Assembly: GCF_014698305.1 (NCBI RefSeq)
Contig: NZ_JACJST010000001.1
Coordinates: 124,001-188,000, forward strand
Direction: 5' to 3'
From: Anabaena lutea FACHB-196
Lineage (GTDB): Bacteria > Cyanobacteriota > Cyanobacteriia > Cyanobacteriales > Nostocaceae
DNA: 64,000 nucleotides
Positions 52,254 through 61,004 of the stretch are shown here, one piece after another. The notes under the pieces are model-generated. The model made no database searches. It saw nothing but the letters and a program-made list of their open reading frames with translations, and had not been told where the DNA came from. Made by a program: the position numbers and the translations under genes. The stretch's first letter is position 1; each line of letters begins with the position of its first letter.

Positions 52254-52838
52254 ATGTTTTCAGTCAATACACCCCCTAAACCTAGACAAAATTCTGCATT
52301 TAAGCACCTAATGTCTATCCATTGGTGGATGTCAATTGGTTATTTAATACTATTTGTGACTGGAACATTTATGTCCAGATTACCAAGAGAGGTTTTTATT
52401 CGTTCCTCTCTTTATGATTTTCATAAATCAATGGCTATTTTATTAATGGCTGTACTCACTTGGCGGATTTTAGTATTGTTGCGTGTTTGGTGGCGCAAAT
52501 ATACAAAAAAATTTCCTAAATTTACTTCCGAATGGTTTCAAACTGTTGCCCTACATACCAGTTTATATATATTTATGTGGGCTGTTCCTATCGCTGGTTT
52601 CTTACTTTCCAACTCTTATAAAAGTAATAATGTCAGCTTTTTTGGCATTCTTTTACCGGATATTTTCCCGCAAAATTCAGCAATGGTTGATATCGGGAGA
52701 AGTTTGCATTTTTGGTTAGCCTATACATTTTTGGCTTTTATTATTCTGCACACAATTCAACAAATAAAAGTGGTGCGATCTCTATGGCGCAAATTCACAA
52801 AGCTTATCAATTTTCAAAACAATTTATCCAATGACTAA
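52254..52838 (+). CDS. Cytochrome b561-family membrane protein
   Basis: 194 residues from the ATG at 52254. Four membrane segments (WWMSIGYLILFVTGTFMS, MAILLMAVLTWRILVLL, TSLYIFMWAVPIAGFLL, LHFWLAYTFLAFIILHT) with His residues at the first segment (MSIHWWM), after the second (LYDFHKS), and in the last two (ALHTSLY, IILHTIQQ) that can bind two haems. It moves electrons across the membrane, with quinol or ascorbate as typical donors. Own promoter, divergent from the Doc module. Confidence 0.9.
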   Translation: MFSVNTPPKPRQNSAFKHLMSIHWWMSIGYLILFVTGTFMSRLPREVFIRSSLYDFHKSMAILLMAVLTWRILVLLRVWWRKYTKKFPKFTSEWFQTVALHTSLYIFMWAVPIAGFLLSNSYKSNNVSFFGILLPDIFPQNSAMVDIGRSLHFWLAYTFLAFIILHTIQQIKVVRSLWRKFTKLINFQNNLSND

Positions 52839-52863
52839 AGGAGAAGAAAATCAAAATTTATGA

Positions 52864-52921
52864 ATGTAAGTATTAGGAATTCAGGATATCCTGACTCCTG
52901 AATTCTGACTCCTGACTCCTG
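52864..52921. repeat. Partial copy of the GTAAGTATT/TCCTGA repeat
   Basis: GTAAGTATTAGGAATTCAGG followed by several TCCTGAC units and a perfect TCAGGATATCCTGA palindrome. It looks like a collapsed copy of the MITE at 28748 and 59844. Confidence 0.5.
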
Positions 52922-52926
52922 ACAAT

Positions 52927-53208
52927 TTATTGTTGATGATTATTTGTGTTGTTCTCGGTTTCCACTAACCGGGACATAAACACATCTGGTTTTCTACTCA
53001 TCACAGATATAACTTTATCAATAGCAACTACTTCACTGATTTTGACAACCCTTTCCCACAAAGTATCTTCTTCTGTTTCTTTGTTGTGAGTTCTATGCTT
53101 AAACCACAACAATTCATCAGAAACCCCGATAATTGTACCGAAATACCACTTATCTCTGATTAGTAACCATATTTCTTGCTCTACGTAGGATTGTAGAATA
53201 GATTTCAT
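52927..53208 (-). CDS. Small protein with possible Sm-like/SH3 barrel, 93 aa
   Basis: MKSILQSYVEQEIWLLIRDK, then WYFGTIIGVSDELLWFKHRT and WERVVKISEVVAIDKVISVM. Five or six short strands after a helix, with a 'IRDKWYFGTIIGV..ELLWFKH' pattern like Sm/LSm or related small barrels that bind RNA. The C-terminus is polar and Asn/Gln-rich. It may belong to a cyanobacterial DUF family (possibly DUF6679-like), but I am not sure. Own promoter. Confidence 0.6.
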   Translation of the reverse strand: MKSILQSYVEQEIWLLIRDKWYFGTIIGVSDELLWFKHRTHNKETEEDTLWERVVKISEVVAIDKVISVMSRKPDVFMSRLVETENNTNNHQQ

Positions 53209-53351
53209 AATAGCTTAGATAATGAAAAGTTATTGGGCTACATATTATGCTGCTATTAAAGAATCATACAATAGTAAATATACGAAATAAAAAAGTTTGT
53301 TTTAATACTTTAGTTACTACTAGTTAGAAACTTTTGCCATCCTGTACTAGA

Positions 53352-55967
53352 CTAAACATTTATTGACACCACTTGGGCAACAGCCGCTGCTAAAGCATCT
53401 GGTTCTACTGGTTTAGATATGTGCATTTGAAAACCTGCGGCCATTGCCTGTTGTTGGTCAAATTCTCCCGCAAATGCTGTGAGGGCGATTCCTGGAATTT
53501 GTCTACCTGTATTTGAGGAACAAGCCCTAATTTGTCTTACCAATTCATAACCATCCATTTTCGGCATTCCAATATCACTAACCAAAACATCTGCTTGAGA
53601 CTGTATAAAAACTTCCAGCGCTTCCAATCCTGATGCAACTGTAGTAACTTCAGCCCCATACAGTTTCAACACAAAGGTAATAAAATCCCGTGAATCAGCA
53701 TCATCATCCACGACTAAAACTTTAATCCCACTTAAATTACAAGATACATCTTGTGGCTTTTTTTCTGTTAGCATCTCTGATCCAGAAGATATTAATGGAA
53801 TTCTGACAATAAAGGTTGCTCCCTGTCCTTCACCTGGACTATTAGCCTCAACAGTTCCACCGTGTAACTCTACTAACTGCCGGACAATTGCTAGTCCCAA
53901 CCCTAGTCCACCAAATTTTCTGGTGATTGAACTATCTTCTTGACGGAAATGATCAAAAATATGTGGTAAAAAGTCTGGGTTAATACCTTTACCCATATCA
54001 CTGACTGTGATTTGTGCCATTGAACCAAATTGATCCAGCCGGACTTCCACTCGCCCGCCCTGGGGTGTAAACTTAACAGCATTGGATAAGAGATTCCAGA
54101 CAATTTGTTGCAAGCGTGCCGGATCACCTGCTACTTGCCCTATATTCGCTTCAAGTTGGGATTGAATAACAATTTCTTTAGCAGAGGCAGCTAACCTCAC
54201 AGTATCTAATGCAGCGGAAATTAGAGTTGCCAGATTAACTGTAGAAACATTCAAAGTGAGTTTACCTCGGAGAATGCGGGAGACATCTAGTAAATCTTCA
54301 ATCAAGTCAACTTGTAATTTGGCATTACGCTCAATACTGTTCAAGGCTTCATCAGTGTTAGCTTTGTTAAGTCGGCCAGTTTTCAAAAGCCTAGCCCAAC
54401 CTAAGATCGGATTAAGTGGGGTACGCAGTTCGTGGGAGAGGACTGCCAGAAATTCATCTTTAATCAGATTTGCTTTTTCAGCTGCTTCGCAAGCTGCTTG
54501 CTGTTGTTGTAGGGCATTTTGCAAAGCTTCCCTGGCTTGGATATGGTCTGTAATATCAGTGTTGGTACCGTACCATTTAACAATTTGTCCTTGTTGATCT
54601 CGCAAAGGACGTGCCTGTCCCAAAATCCACCGATACTCCCCACTTCCAGACAGCATCCGAGTCTCTACCTCATATTCGCTGCCATTTTGCAGCGCTTTAG
54701 CCCACATTTCTCTTACCTTTGGTAAGTCTTCTGGGTGAATAATTTGCTGCCAACTCTCAGTTTTAAGTTGTTCCACCGTTTTGCCTGTGAAATCGCACCA
54801 CCGCTCGTTATAATAATCAACCTGACCATTAGGTAGGGCTGTCCATACCTGTTGGGGAATCGTTTCTGTCATCAATCTCAATTGATCTTCACTTTGTTGC
54901 AGAGCCTGTTGCGATCGCTGACGCTCAATTGCTACACCCGCTAAATGAGATGCTCTCTCAATCAGTTGCTGTTCTGATTCTTCAGGAGAGCGAACTGTGG
55001 GATAATACAGCGCAAAGGTTCCCAATACCTCGCCTTGACTGTCCAAAATAGGCGTAGACCAACAAGCTTTCAGGTGATGAGCCAGTGCCAAATCGCGGTA
55101 TTCTACCCATTTTATATCGTTGGCGATGTCTGAGACAATTACTGTTTTTTTGGTATAGGCAGATGTGCCACAACTGCCTACTTCTTCACCTACGGGAACA
55201 CCATCTATTATTGCTTGAGTATATTTTTCTGGTAGGCTAGAACTCACGGCAGGATATAACTTTGTTCCCGCATCATCTAATAGCATAATCGAACAAAAAA
55301 CTTCAGCTAACTGCATCTCTATGGACTGAGCTAAGGTTGTTAACACTTCGGCAAGAGAAGTACCAGTAGCAATCAGTTCCAAAATATAATTTTGCATGGA
55401 TAAGAAGGCTTGGGTGCGATTGTCAGATATAGTTTCTGCAACTCGCTGCTCTGGCTTTTGCTGATCAATTAGATTTTGATTAGGAGTTGTTAATAGTTTT
55501 TTATTGCTTTTAATATAAACATCACTATGAGATTGTCGGTTTTGAATTTCTGTAATATCAGTAAATGTAGTAACAACTGCGTAGGGAGTAGTTTTATTAG
55601 CTTGAAATAAAGGTTGGGAGTTGAGCAATAACCAAACTAGCTCACCAGTTGGTTGATAAAGTCCCATGACAATGTTTTTGCATGGTTTACCTGTTTGTAA
55701 ACTAACTTGATATGGATAAGTTTCATCTGTAAAAACTGACCCATCTTCATGAATAGTTTGCCAAGGAGGTTTAAAGGGAGTCGTTCCCAGCATTTGCTCA
55801 GTTGTGTATCCAAGTATTCTCTCGGCAGCAGCATTACACGCCTGTATAGTGGTATTAGCCAGCTGAAAAATCATACCTTCTTCAGTAGAATTAATTTCCT
55901 GTTCTTGTTGGGTTAATACTGACAATTTGACATCAATTTGCTCTGGGTAATTATGTTTTTTTGGCAT
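53352..55967 (-). CDS. Hybrid histidine kinase: PAS-GAF-PAS-HisKA-HATPase-REC
   Basis: 871 residues, no membrane segments, so cytosolic. PAS (about 25-142), GAF (~195-350; PVGEEVGSCGTSAYTKKTVI), PAS (~360-480; WTALPNGQVDYYNERWCDFT), HisKA with His512 (LAVLSHELRTPLNPI), HATPase (NLLSNAVKFTP, GLGLGLAIVRQLVELHGG), then a receiver with Asp798 (DVLVSDIGMPKMDGYELVRQ). The GAF lacks a bilin Cys, so it is probably not a phytochrome. The signal sensed is unknown, and no output regulator lies next to it. Confidence 0.93.
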   Translation of the reverse strand: MPKKHNYPEQIDVKLSVLTQQEQEINSTEEGMIFQLANTTIQACNAAAERILGYTTEQMLGTTPFKPPWQTIHEDGSVFTDETYPYQVSLQTGKPCKNIVMGLYQPTGELVWLLLNSQPLFQANKTTPYAVVTTFTDITEIQNRQSHSDVYIKSNKKLLTTPNQNLIDQQKPEQRVAETISDNRTQAFLSMQNYILELIATGTSLAEVLTTLAQSIEMQLAEVFCSIMLLDDAGTKLYPAVSSSLPEKYTQAIIDGVPVGEEVGSCGTSAYTKKTVIVSDIANDIKWVEYRDLALAHHLKACWSTPILDSQGEVLGTFALYYPTVRSPEESEQQLIERASHLAGVAIERQRSQQALQQSEDQLRLMTETIPQQVWTALPNGQVDYYNERWCDFTGKTVEQLKTESWQQIIHPEDLPKVREMWAKALQNGSEYEVETRMLSGSGEYRWILGQARPLRDQQGQIVKWYGTNTDITDHIQAREALQNALQQQQAACEAAEKANLIKDEFLAVLSHELRTPLNPILGWARLLKTGRLNKANTDEALNSIERNAKLQVDLIEDLLDVSRILRGKLTLNVSTVNLATLISAALDTVRLAASAKEIVIQSQLEANIGQVAGDPARLQQIVWNLLSNAVKFTPQGGRVEVRLDQFGSMAQITVSDMGKGINPDFLPHIFDHFRQEDSSITRKFGGLGLGLAIVRQLVELHGGTVEANSPGEGQGATFIVRIPLISSGSEMLTEKKPQDVSCNLSGIKVLVVDDDADSRDFITFVLKLYGAEVTTVASGLEALEVFIQSQADVLVSDIGMPKMDGYELVRQIRACSSNTGRQIPGIALTAFAGEFDQQQAMAAGFQMHISKPVEPDALAAAVAQVVSINV

Positions 55968-56562
55968 TTTGTAATTTTCCAGTTTTTAAATGAGCTTTTT
56001 CGCAAAATAAGGATTTTTTATATAAATTGCCCACCCTAAATCCTATTTAATCCAATTTGCTATAGAAATCTTGAAAAGGAGTCAGGAGCCAGGAGCGGAG
56101 CCGGAGACGCTCCGCCTCCGGTCAGAATCAATCAGTCGGGGATTCAGATCCGCAAATGAATTGTTGCACCACCAAATCTACGATTTAGTGGGGGTCTTAA
56201 ACCCGGTTATTCATCCGCCACTCGCACAGCATACCCAACTGAATTCTGAATTCTGACGGATGTATTCTGTTCGATAAATAATATCTGACCAATTTTCAGT
56301 CTTGTCCGGTAGGCAATTCCCACCCTACGTAGAGCAGGTGACTCTTAACAGGTGACAGGTGTCCTAACCGCCCTGTCTGTTGCTATATATTTCAAAAATC
56401 AAATATTATTCCTATAGTTATCAAAGTACGTGATTTGATCATTTTTTATTCAGGTCATAGACTTTTAACTCTCTGTTATATCACTATCATAGTTAATAGC
56501 CATTTCTTTTTTCTTTTGATTTGAAAATCTTCATGACGGAAAGACAATTAAGCATACACAAA
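55968..56562. other. Intergenic region with dispersed repeats only
   Basis: 56080-56122 holds a GGAGCCGGAGACGCTCCGCC-type GC palindrome. 56298-56330 has a GTAGGCAATTCCCACCCTAC-type motif. 56380-56416 is a copy of the TTTCAAAAATCAAATATT repeat from 18332. No coding region supported. Confidence 0.65.
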
Positions 56563-57840
56563 TTAACCCTCAACAAACTGCTTTGCAAACTCTATTGCTG
56601 CTTCTACAGTAGCAACTTTCCCCTCAGCTTGGGCTACAGCAATTTCATTCAATATTTTTCCCACAAGTGGTGAAGCTGGAACATTTAGTGCTATGATCAC
56701 CTCCTTACCACTCACTAACGGTGAGGGGTGAGCTACCAAATCATCAGGGTTCAGGTAACGGTTGATTAAGGGTGCATAGACCCATAGCGGATTATCGCCA
56801 GACATCGCCTCTACTCGCATACCATCTGCTAAGGCTAAGGTGGTTGTAGCTGTAAATACAGCCCCCACGTCCTGAAATAAAAAATACTGTTCTCGTAGGG
56901 ACAGATTAACTACTTTGAACTGTGGGAACAGTCTCAGGGCGATAATTACAGCCCGTATTTCTGCGCGGCTATAGGTTAGTTTCTGTAGTTCTATTTCTGC
57001 AACTTCTGGATTTTTGTGAACCAGACAAGCTAGTTTAGCAATACCTAACCAAGTAGTTTTGACGGTATCACGGACATAATTTTGTAGTTCTTCTCCTAAT
57101 TGTGGCCAGGTTTGAGAAATTAAAGTTGCGGCTTTGTCAACTGCGGCTAATTTAATTAAACTTTCACGGGTAGTGTTGGTAAATAAAGTAGCTAATAAAC
57201 CATCTTCCCACGCAGCGGTTAGCCAAGGTGTACCCTGAGAACTGGCTAAAAGATAAGCAATTTCCACTCTGACTCGTTCAGCGGCAACTTTACTAATATC
57301 TGCTGCTAAGGTGCGAATAGTAGTTTGGGTAGCCTGTTCAATTGTAAAACCAAGTTGGGCAGCTTGACGATAAGCCCGCATTAACCGCAAAGGATCGTCT
57401 TGGAGATTTTGGGGTGATATCATCCGTAAGATACCAGCTTCTATGTCTGCACAGCCTAGGAGAGGGTCAATAATTTCTTGAGTATGGGGATTATAAGCGA
57501 TCGCATTAATTGTAAAATCTCTTCTATGCAAATCCGTGATTAAACTATCTCCCTCCTGTTGGGCAAAATCGACTGTAGCATGGGGAAACACCACACGGGC
57601 TATTTTTCTTTCTGCGTCCAGTAAAACAAAACCAGCTTGATAATGATGAGCGATCGCACTCGCTACTTTTACAGCATTATCTGGGATAATAAAATCTAAA
57701 TCTAAATATTCCCGACTTCTACCCAAAATCGCATCTCGTACCGCCCCACCAACCATGTAAGCTTCTTGTGGCAACCATTCCAGGCTAAAAGGCCAATTTT
57801 CGGCAGCTAGACGAGAAATAACTGAGTTACTCATTGTCAT
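56563..57840 (-). CDS. cca: CCA tRNA nucleotidyltransferase
   Basis: 425 residues from the ATG at 57840 (or 57834). MVGGAVRDAIL, YLDLDFIIP (catalytic DxD), LITDLHRRDFTINAIAYNP and QDDPLRLMRAYRQAAQLGF are the class II hallmarks. The C-terminal ~200 residues are the helical tail. It adds or repairs the 3' CCA of tRNAs. Class II enzymes in cyanobacteria may share the work with a second copy. Divergent from ycf34, 80 bases apart. Confidence 0.95.
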   Translation of the reverse strand: MTMSNSVISRLAAENWPFSLEWLPQEAYMVGGAVRDAILGRSREYLDLDFIIPDNAVKVASAIAHHYQAGFVLLDAERKIARVVFPHATVDFAQQEGDSLITDLHRRDFTINAIAYNPHTQEIIDPLLGCADIEAGILRMISPQNLQDDPLRLMRAYRQAAQLGFTIEQATQTTIRTLAADISKVAAERVRVEIAYLLASSQGTPWLTAAWEDGLLATLFTNTTRESLIKLAAVDKAATLISQTWPQLGEELQNYVRDTVKTTWLGIAKLACLVHKNPEVAEIELQKLTYSRAEIRAVIIALRLFPQFKVVNLSLREQYFLFQDVGAVFTATTTLALADGMRVEAMSGDNPLWVYAPLINRYLNPDDLVAHPSPLVSGKEVIIALNVPASPLVGKILNEIAVAQAEGKVATVEAAIEFAKQFVEG

Positions 57841-57920
57841 AAAAATCAACCTACTAACTCATGCTGAATAGTTTGGCTTAAGCTACATTAACTATAAAGG
57901 TTTCTGGAGTTGGTTCTATT

Positions 57921-58169
57921 ATGTGTATTTGCGTAAATTGCCACTATGTAGACCGTTGTGTAACCTACAACGCAGTAGAAGCACAGCACCAACAGCCTCA
58001 CTTGACTGAAACCCCCGATTTTGACCCAAATGAACCTTCTATCAATGTCAATATTCGCACAAAAGACGAAATAATTGAAATGGAATGGGATGTGGTCGGT
58101 TGTCTCAGCTTTAAGAAAGAAATGGGTAAATGGGCTAAATTACGTCCCGGTGAATTAGTCCCAACTTGA
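57921..58169 (+). CDS. ycf34: Ycf34 family protein
   Basis: 82 residues. MCICVNCHYVDRCVTYNAVE with Cys at positions 2, 4, 7 and 13 is the Ycf34 iron-sulfur signature, and WDVVGCLSFKKEMGKWAKLR is the conserved end. In Synechocystis, Ycf34 binds an Fe-S cluster and affects photosynthetic electron transfer. Widespread in cyanobacteria and algal plastids. Confidence 0.95.
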   Translation: MCICVNCHYVDRCVTYNAVEAQHQQPHLTETPDFDPNEPSINVNIRTKDEIIEMEWDVVGCLSFKKEMGKWAKLRPGELVPT

Positions 58170-58475
58170 ATTTTAGATTTTGGATTTTGAATTTTGGATT
58201 TTGAATTTGGGCAGCTGGCAACTTTGTAGAGATGTTTTATAAAAATGTCTCTACAATATACAGCAGAAGTCAGGAGTCAGGAGTAAAACTGGCGAATGTG
58301 TATAGGTTTAAATTTTGATTCTGTACCTCATTGATCTGCAATCTGCTATATTTAAAATTATATTGAAAATATTATTTTAAATTTTCTGTATTTTATCTAT
58401 CTCATCCTGCTACAATTATAAATTGTTAATTTCGCCAAAGTTAACTTTTTCATATTCTCAAAATCTATATTTACT
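58170..58475. other. Intergenic region with an STRR and an AT-rich promoter zone
   Basis: 58169-58210 is a run of ATTTTGG/GAATTTT heptamers right after the ycf34 stop. 58267-58286 has AGTCAGGAGTCAGGAG. The rest is AT-rich and should hold the tsaB promoter. No gene supported. Confidence 0.65.
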
Positions 58476-59135
58476 TTGACAACTCAACTAGAACATCTCC
58501 CAATCACAAAATACGCTTTAGGACTGCATACAACTACACCAGAATTGGGTCTGGTAATTAGTAATTGTGCAGAAAATACTCGCGCCCATGTTTGGAATTT
58601 AGGGCGTGATTTATCCAGTCTCATCCATCAATATATAATTGATTTAATTGCACCCCAAAATTGGCAAGACTTGGCTTTTATTGCCGTTGCTAAAGGTCCC
58701 GGTGGGTTTACAGGCAGTCGGATTGGTCTAGTCACAGCCCGGACTTTAGGACAACAGTTAGAAATTCCAGTATTTGCCATTTCCACTTTAGCCGCTTTTG
58801 CTTGGCATGAAAACAGCAAAAACCTAAAATCACAACCAATTATTGCCGTAGAAATGCCAGCACAAAGAGGGCAAGTTTTTGGCGCTATTTATCAAATAGC
58901 CGCTGATAATTCTGGCATCATCACATTATTAGCAGATACAGTATTTACACCAGAAACATGGCAGGAAACTTTAACTAATTGGCATACAGAATATCAATTA
59001 ATTAAAGCCACATCTGGATTAGCTGCAACTGTGACGAGTATTTTAGAATTAGCTTATTTAGATTGGCAACAAGGTAAACGTCCTGATTGGTCAGAGGCTT
59101 TACCATATTATGGGCAGCATCCTGTGGATATGTGA
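58476..59135 (+). CDS. tsaB: TsaB, tRNA threonylcarbamoyladenosine complex subunit
   Basis: 219 residues, TTG start. LALGLHTTT-type first strand (YALGLHTTTPELGLVISN), then VAKGPGGFTGSRIGLVTART and AISTLAAFAWHE show the ASKHA fold of TsaB. It forms the heterodimer with TsaD that makes t6A37 on ANN-decoding tRNAs. Upstream of the TTG no better in-frame start was found. The next gene is 84 bases away. Confidence 0.92.
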   Translation: MTTQLEHLPITKYALGLHTTTPELGLVISNCAENTRAHVWNLGRDLSSLIHQYIIDLIAPQNWQDLAFIAVAKGPGGFTGSRIGLVTARTLGQQLEIPVFAISTLAAFAWHENSKNLKSQPIIAVEMPAQRGQVFGAIYQIAADNSGIITLLADTVFTPETWQETLTNWHTEYQLIKATSGLAATVTSILELAYLDWQQGKRPDWSEALPYYGQHPVDM

Positions 59136-59219
59136 GCAACACAAGTAAGTTTTATCAAGTAAGCTACAATAAACAATATCATCCATTACTGTTATCTGAA
59201 AATTTTTTTACAAAAAACT

Positions 59220-59786
59220 ATGACACTGGAAGAAATTGCAGCTACATTGATAGGGTTATTTGGTGCGGAAGTCGTGCAAAATATAGCCCCTGGTTCTTGG
59301 CAAATTGAAACTTCCGCATTTCGTTTATTGGTGCTACTTTCAGAAGATAATACTTGGCTGCGGGTGTTGTTGCCAATTATGCCTCTACAAGAAGCCGAAC
59401 CATTTTTAACACAGTTCCTCGAAGCCAACTTTGATGATACTCAAGAAACACGCTACGCTGTGTATGATGGGGTAGTGTGGGGAGTATTTCAGCACAATAG
59501 CGGGACTTTAACTAGTGCAGACTTTGCTAGTGCGATCGCTCGACTTAAATCTTTATATCAAGCAGGTGTCAATGATGTCTTCAATCAACTGATAGAAACT
59601 CGTATCCGGCAAATTGTTCAAGCAGCAAAACAACAAGGACAATCTCTGCAAGCAACAATGCAAAATTTAGACCGTTTTTATGCAGAAGGATTATTAGGAG
59701 AAATAGACCAAAATGCAGCAGCAAGAGAAGAAGTTTTAACCGCTTGGAGAAGTCAGTTAGAAAAACTTTGGGATGAGCAATATTAG
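59220..59786 (+). CDS. Conserved hypothetical protein, YbjN/CesT-like
   Basis: 188 residues. LEEIAATLIGLFGAEVVQNI, then GSWQIETSAFRLLVLLSEDN and TWLRVLLPIMPLQEAEPFLT look like the strand-helix pattern of YbjN or type III secretion chaperone-like folds, followed by a long helical tail (residues 105-188). No enzymatic motif. It follows tsaB on the same strand. Function unknown. Confidence 0.75.
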   Translation: MTLEEIAATLIGLFGAEVVQNIAPGSWQIETSAFRLLVLLSEDNTWLRVLLPIMPLQEAEPFLTQFLEANFDDTQETRYAVYDGVVWGVFQHNSGTLTSADFASAIARLKSLYQAGVNDVFNQLIETRIRQIVQAAKQQGQSLQATMQNLDRFYAEGLLGEIDQNAAAREEVLTAWRSQLEKLWDEQY

Positions 59787-59843
59787 TCGCAGATATAGCA
59801 ATTACTATTCAAAAGACTAGGAAACGCTATAATTAGGATTCTA

Positions 59844-60002
59844 GTAAGTATTCAGGATAGAGAATACTCCAAGTCAAAAGAATAAAGACTTTTCGAGTCA
59901 GATTTAATGATTTTGATAAAATCTTACTTCTCTCTATTCTTCATTTCCTAAGCATTCTGAACCCAAGGTCTGCGAAGCGTCTCCTGACTCCTGAATTCTT
60001 AC
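59844..60002. mobile_element. MITE copy B (inverted relative to copy A)
   Basis: Ends GTAAGTATTCAGGA (59844-59857) and TCCTGAATTCTTAC (59989-60002). Flanked by GGATTCTA (59836-59843) and GGATTTTA (60003-60010), an 8-bp duplication with one mismatch. Most of the ~146-bp body matches the reverse complement of 28748-28893; about 13 extra bases (AAGGTCTGCGAAGCG module) lie in copy B. Confidence 0.85.
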
Positions 60003-60040
60003 GGATTTTATGGCCAAATCACCAACTAACAATTACCGTT

Positions 60041-60571
60041 TTAGCGGATAACGCTTGTGATTTCTGGTTTCACTTCTGTTAGTTTGACACTGACAGGAAA
60101 ATGTATAATATGCACTGAACAAGGAGCATGGTGTAAAACGTAGTTACTCACGCTACCCAGTACTAGTTCCGTCAGTCCAGAACGACCCCGCCGCCCCATT
60201 ATAATCAAATCAGCATTCCACACTGTAGCTAATCGACAAATCATGCGACCAGGATTGCCAGTATTTTGAGTAAATTCCGCATTTATCCCGGCTGTGTTTG
60301 CTTGGGCGCATAAAGACTGTAACATCTGCAAACTTTCGTTTTTAAAGGTTTCCCATTGTTGTTGATATAATTTAAAACTTTGCTCATTCCAGCCCGGATA
60401 ATAGTCGATGTTGGGAGCTATCATCAAATCAGGACTGCCCTCTTCTTCTGGAGATAGGACGTGCAGTAGCATTAAGTTAGCCGATGTTAGCTTTGCTAAT
60501 GCCAAGGATTGCTCAAAAACAGATTGTCCAATTTCTGAGCGATCTAATGCAGCTATAATCTTCTTGAACAT
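60041..60571 (-). CDS. Universal stress protein family
   Basis: 176 residues from the ATG at 60571, 6 bases from GGAGG. FKKIIAALDRSEIGQSVFEQ is the USP start, and IIMGRRGRSGLTELVLGSVS followed by NYVLHHAPCSV is the ATP-binding G-x2-G-x9-G(S/T) loop. Likely a cytosolic ATP-binding stress protein. Single-gene unit. Confidence 0.92.
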   Translation of the reverse strand: MFKKIIAALDRSEIGQSVFEQSLALAKLTSANLMLLHVLSPEEEGSPDLMIAPNIDYYPGWNEQSFKLYQQQWETFKNESLQMLQSLCAQANTAGINAEFTQNTGNPGRMICRLATVWNADLIIMGRRGRSGLTELVLGSVSNYVLHHAPCSVHIIHFPVSVKLTEVKPEITSVIR

Positions 60572-61004
60572 AGATGCCTCCATTCCTGCTTACTTAATTT
60601 GTTTATAAATCAAAAATTTGAGGAACTTGTGAGGATGGATTTTTCTCCTCATTAAAAAGGCACAAATTAAAGATCACCATCTCATACCATTTCATTTTAG
60701 GCAACACCAAAAAATAAATTACCCAAAAATCGTAGGTTAGGACGGTAGTCCGTAACCCACCATAAAATTAGGGGATGTTTCTATTTGGAAGTCCCTAATT
60801 TCTATTATTTCTCAAAATTACCGGGATTAATCCATATCTTAAGCTTGATATTTTTTTAGAAAAATTAACTTAAATTAATACTTAAGATATACTCTTAAAA
60901 TTATTTGAGTTCTGACCAAGTTAATCATAAGATATTCTCATATAAAACCGTTGCCTTATATCCAACTTTTAAAACCATTACATCAGATCAGGAAAGCATT
61001 TAAG
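60572..61004. other. Intergenic region, no gene; short dispersed repeat
   Basis: 60741-60764 is a partial copy of the GTAGGTTAGGACGGTAGTC…AACCCACCA repeat. The rest is AT-rich and should contain divergent promoters for the stress protein and the large regulator. No structure or gene was convincing. Confidence 0.6.
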
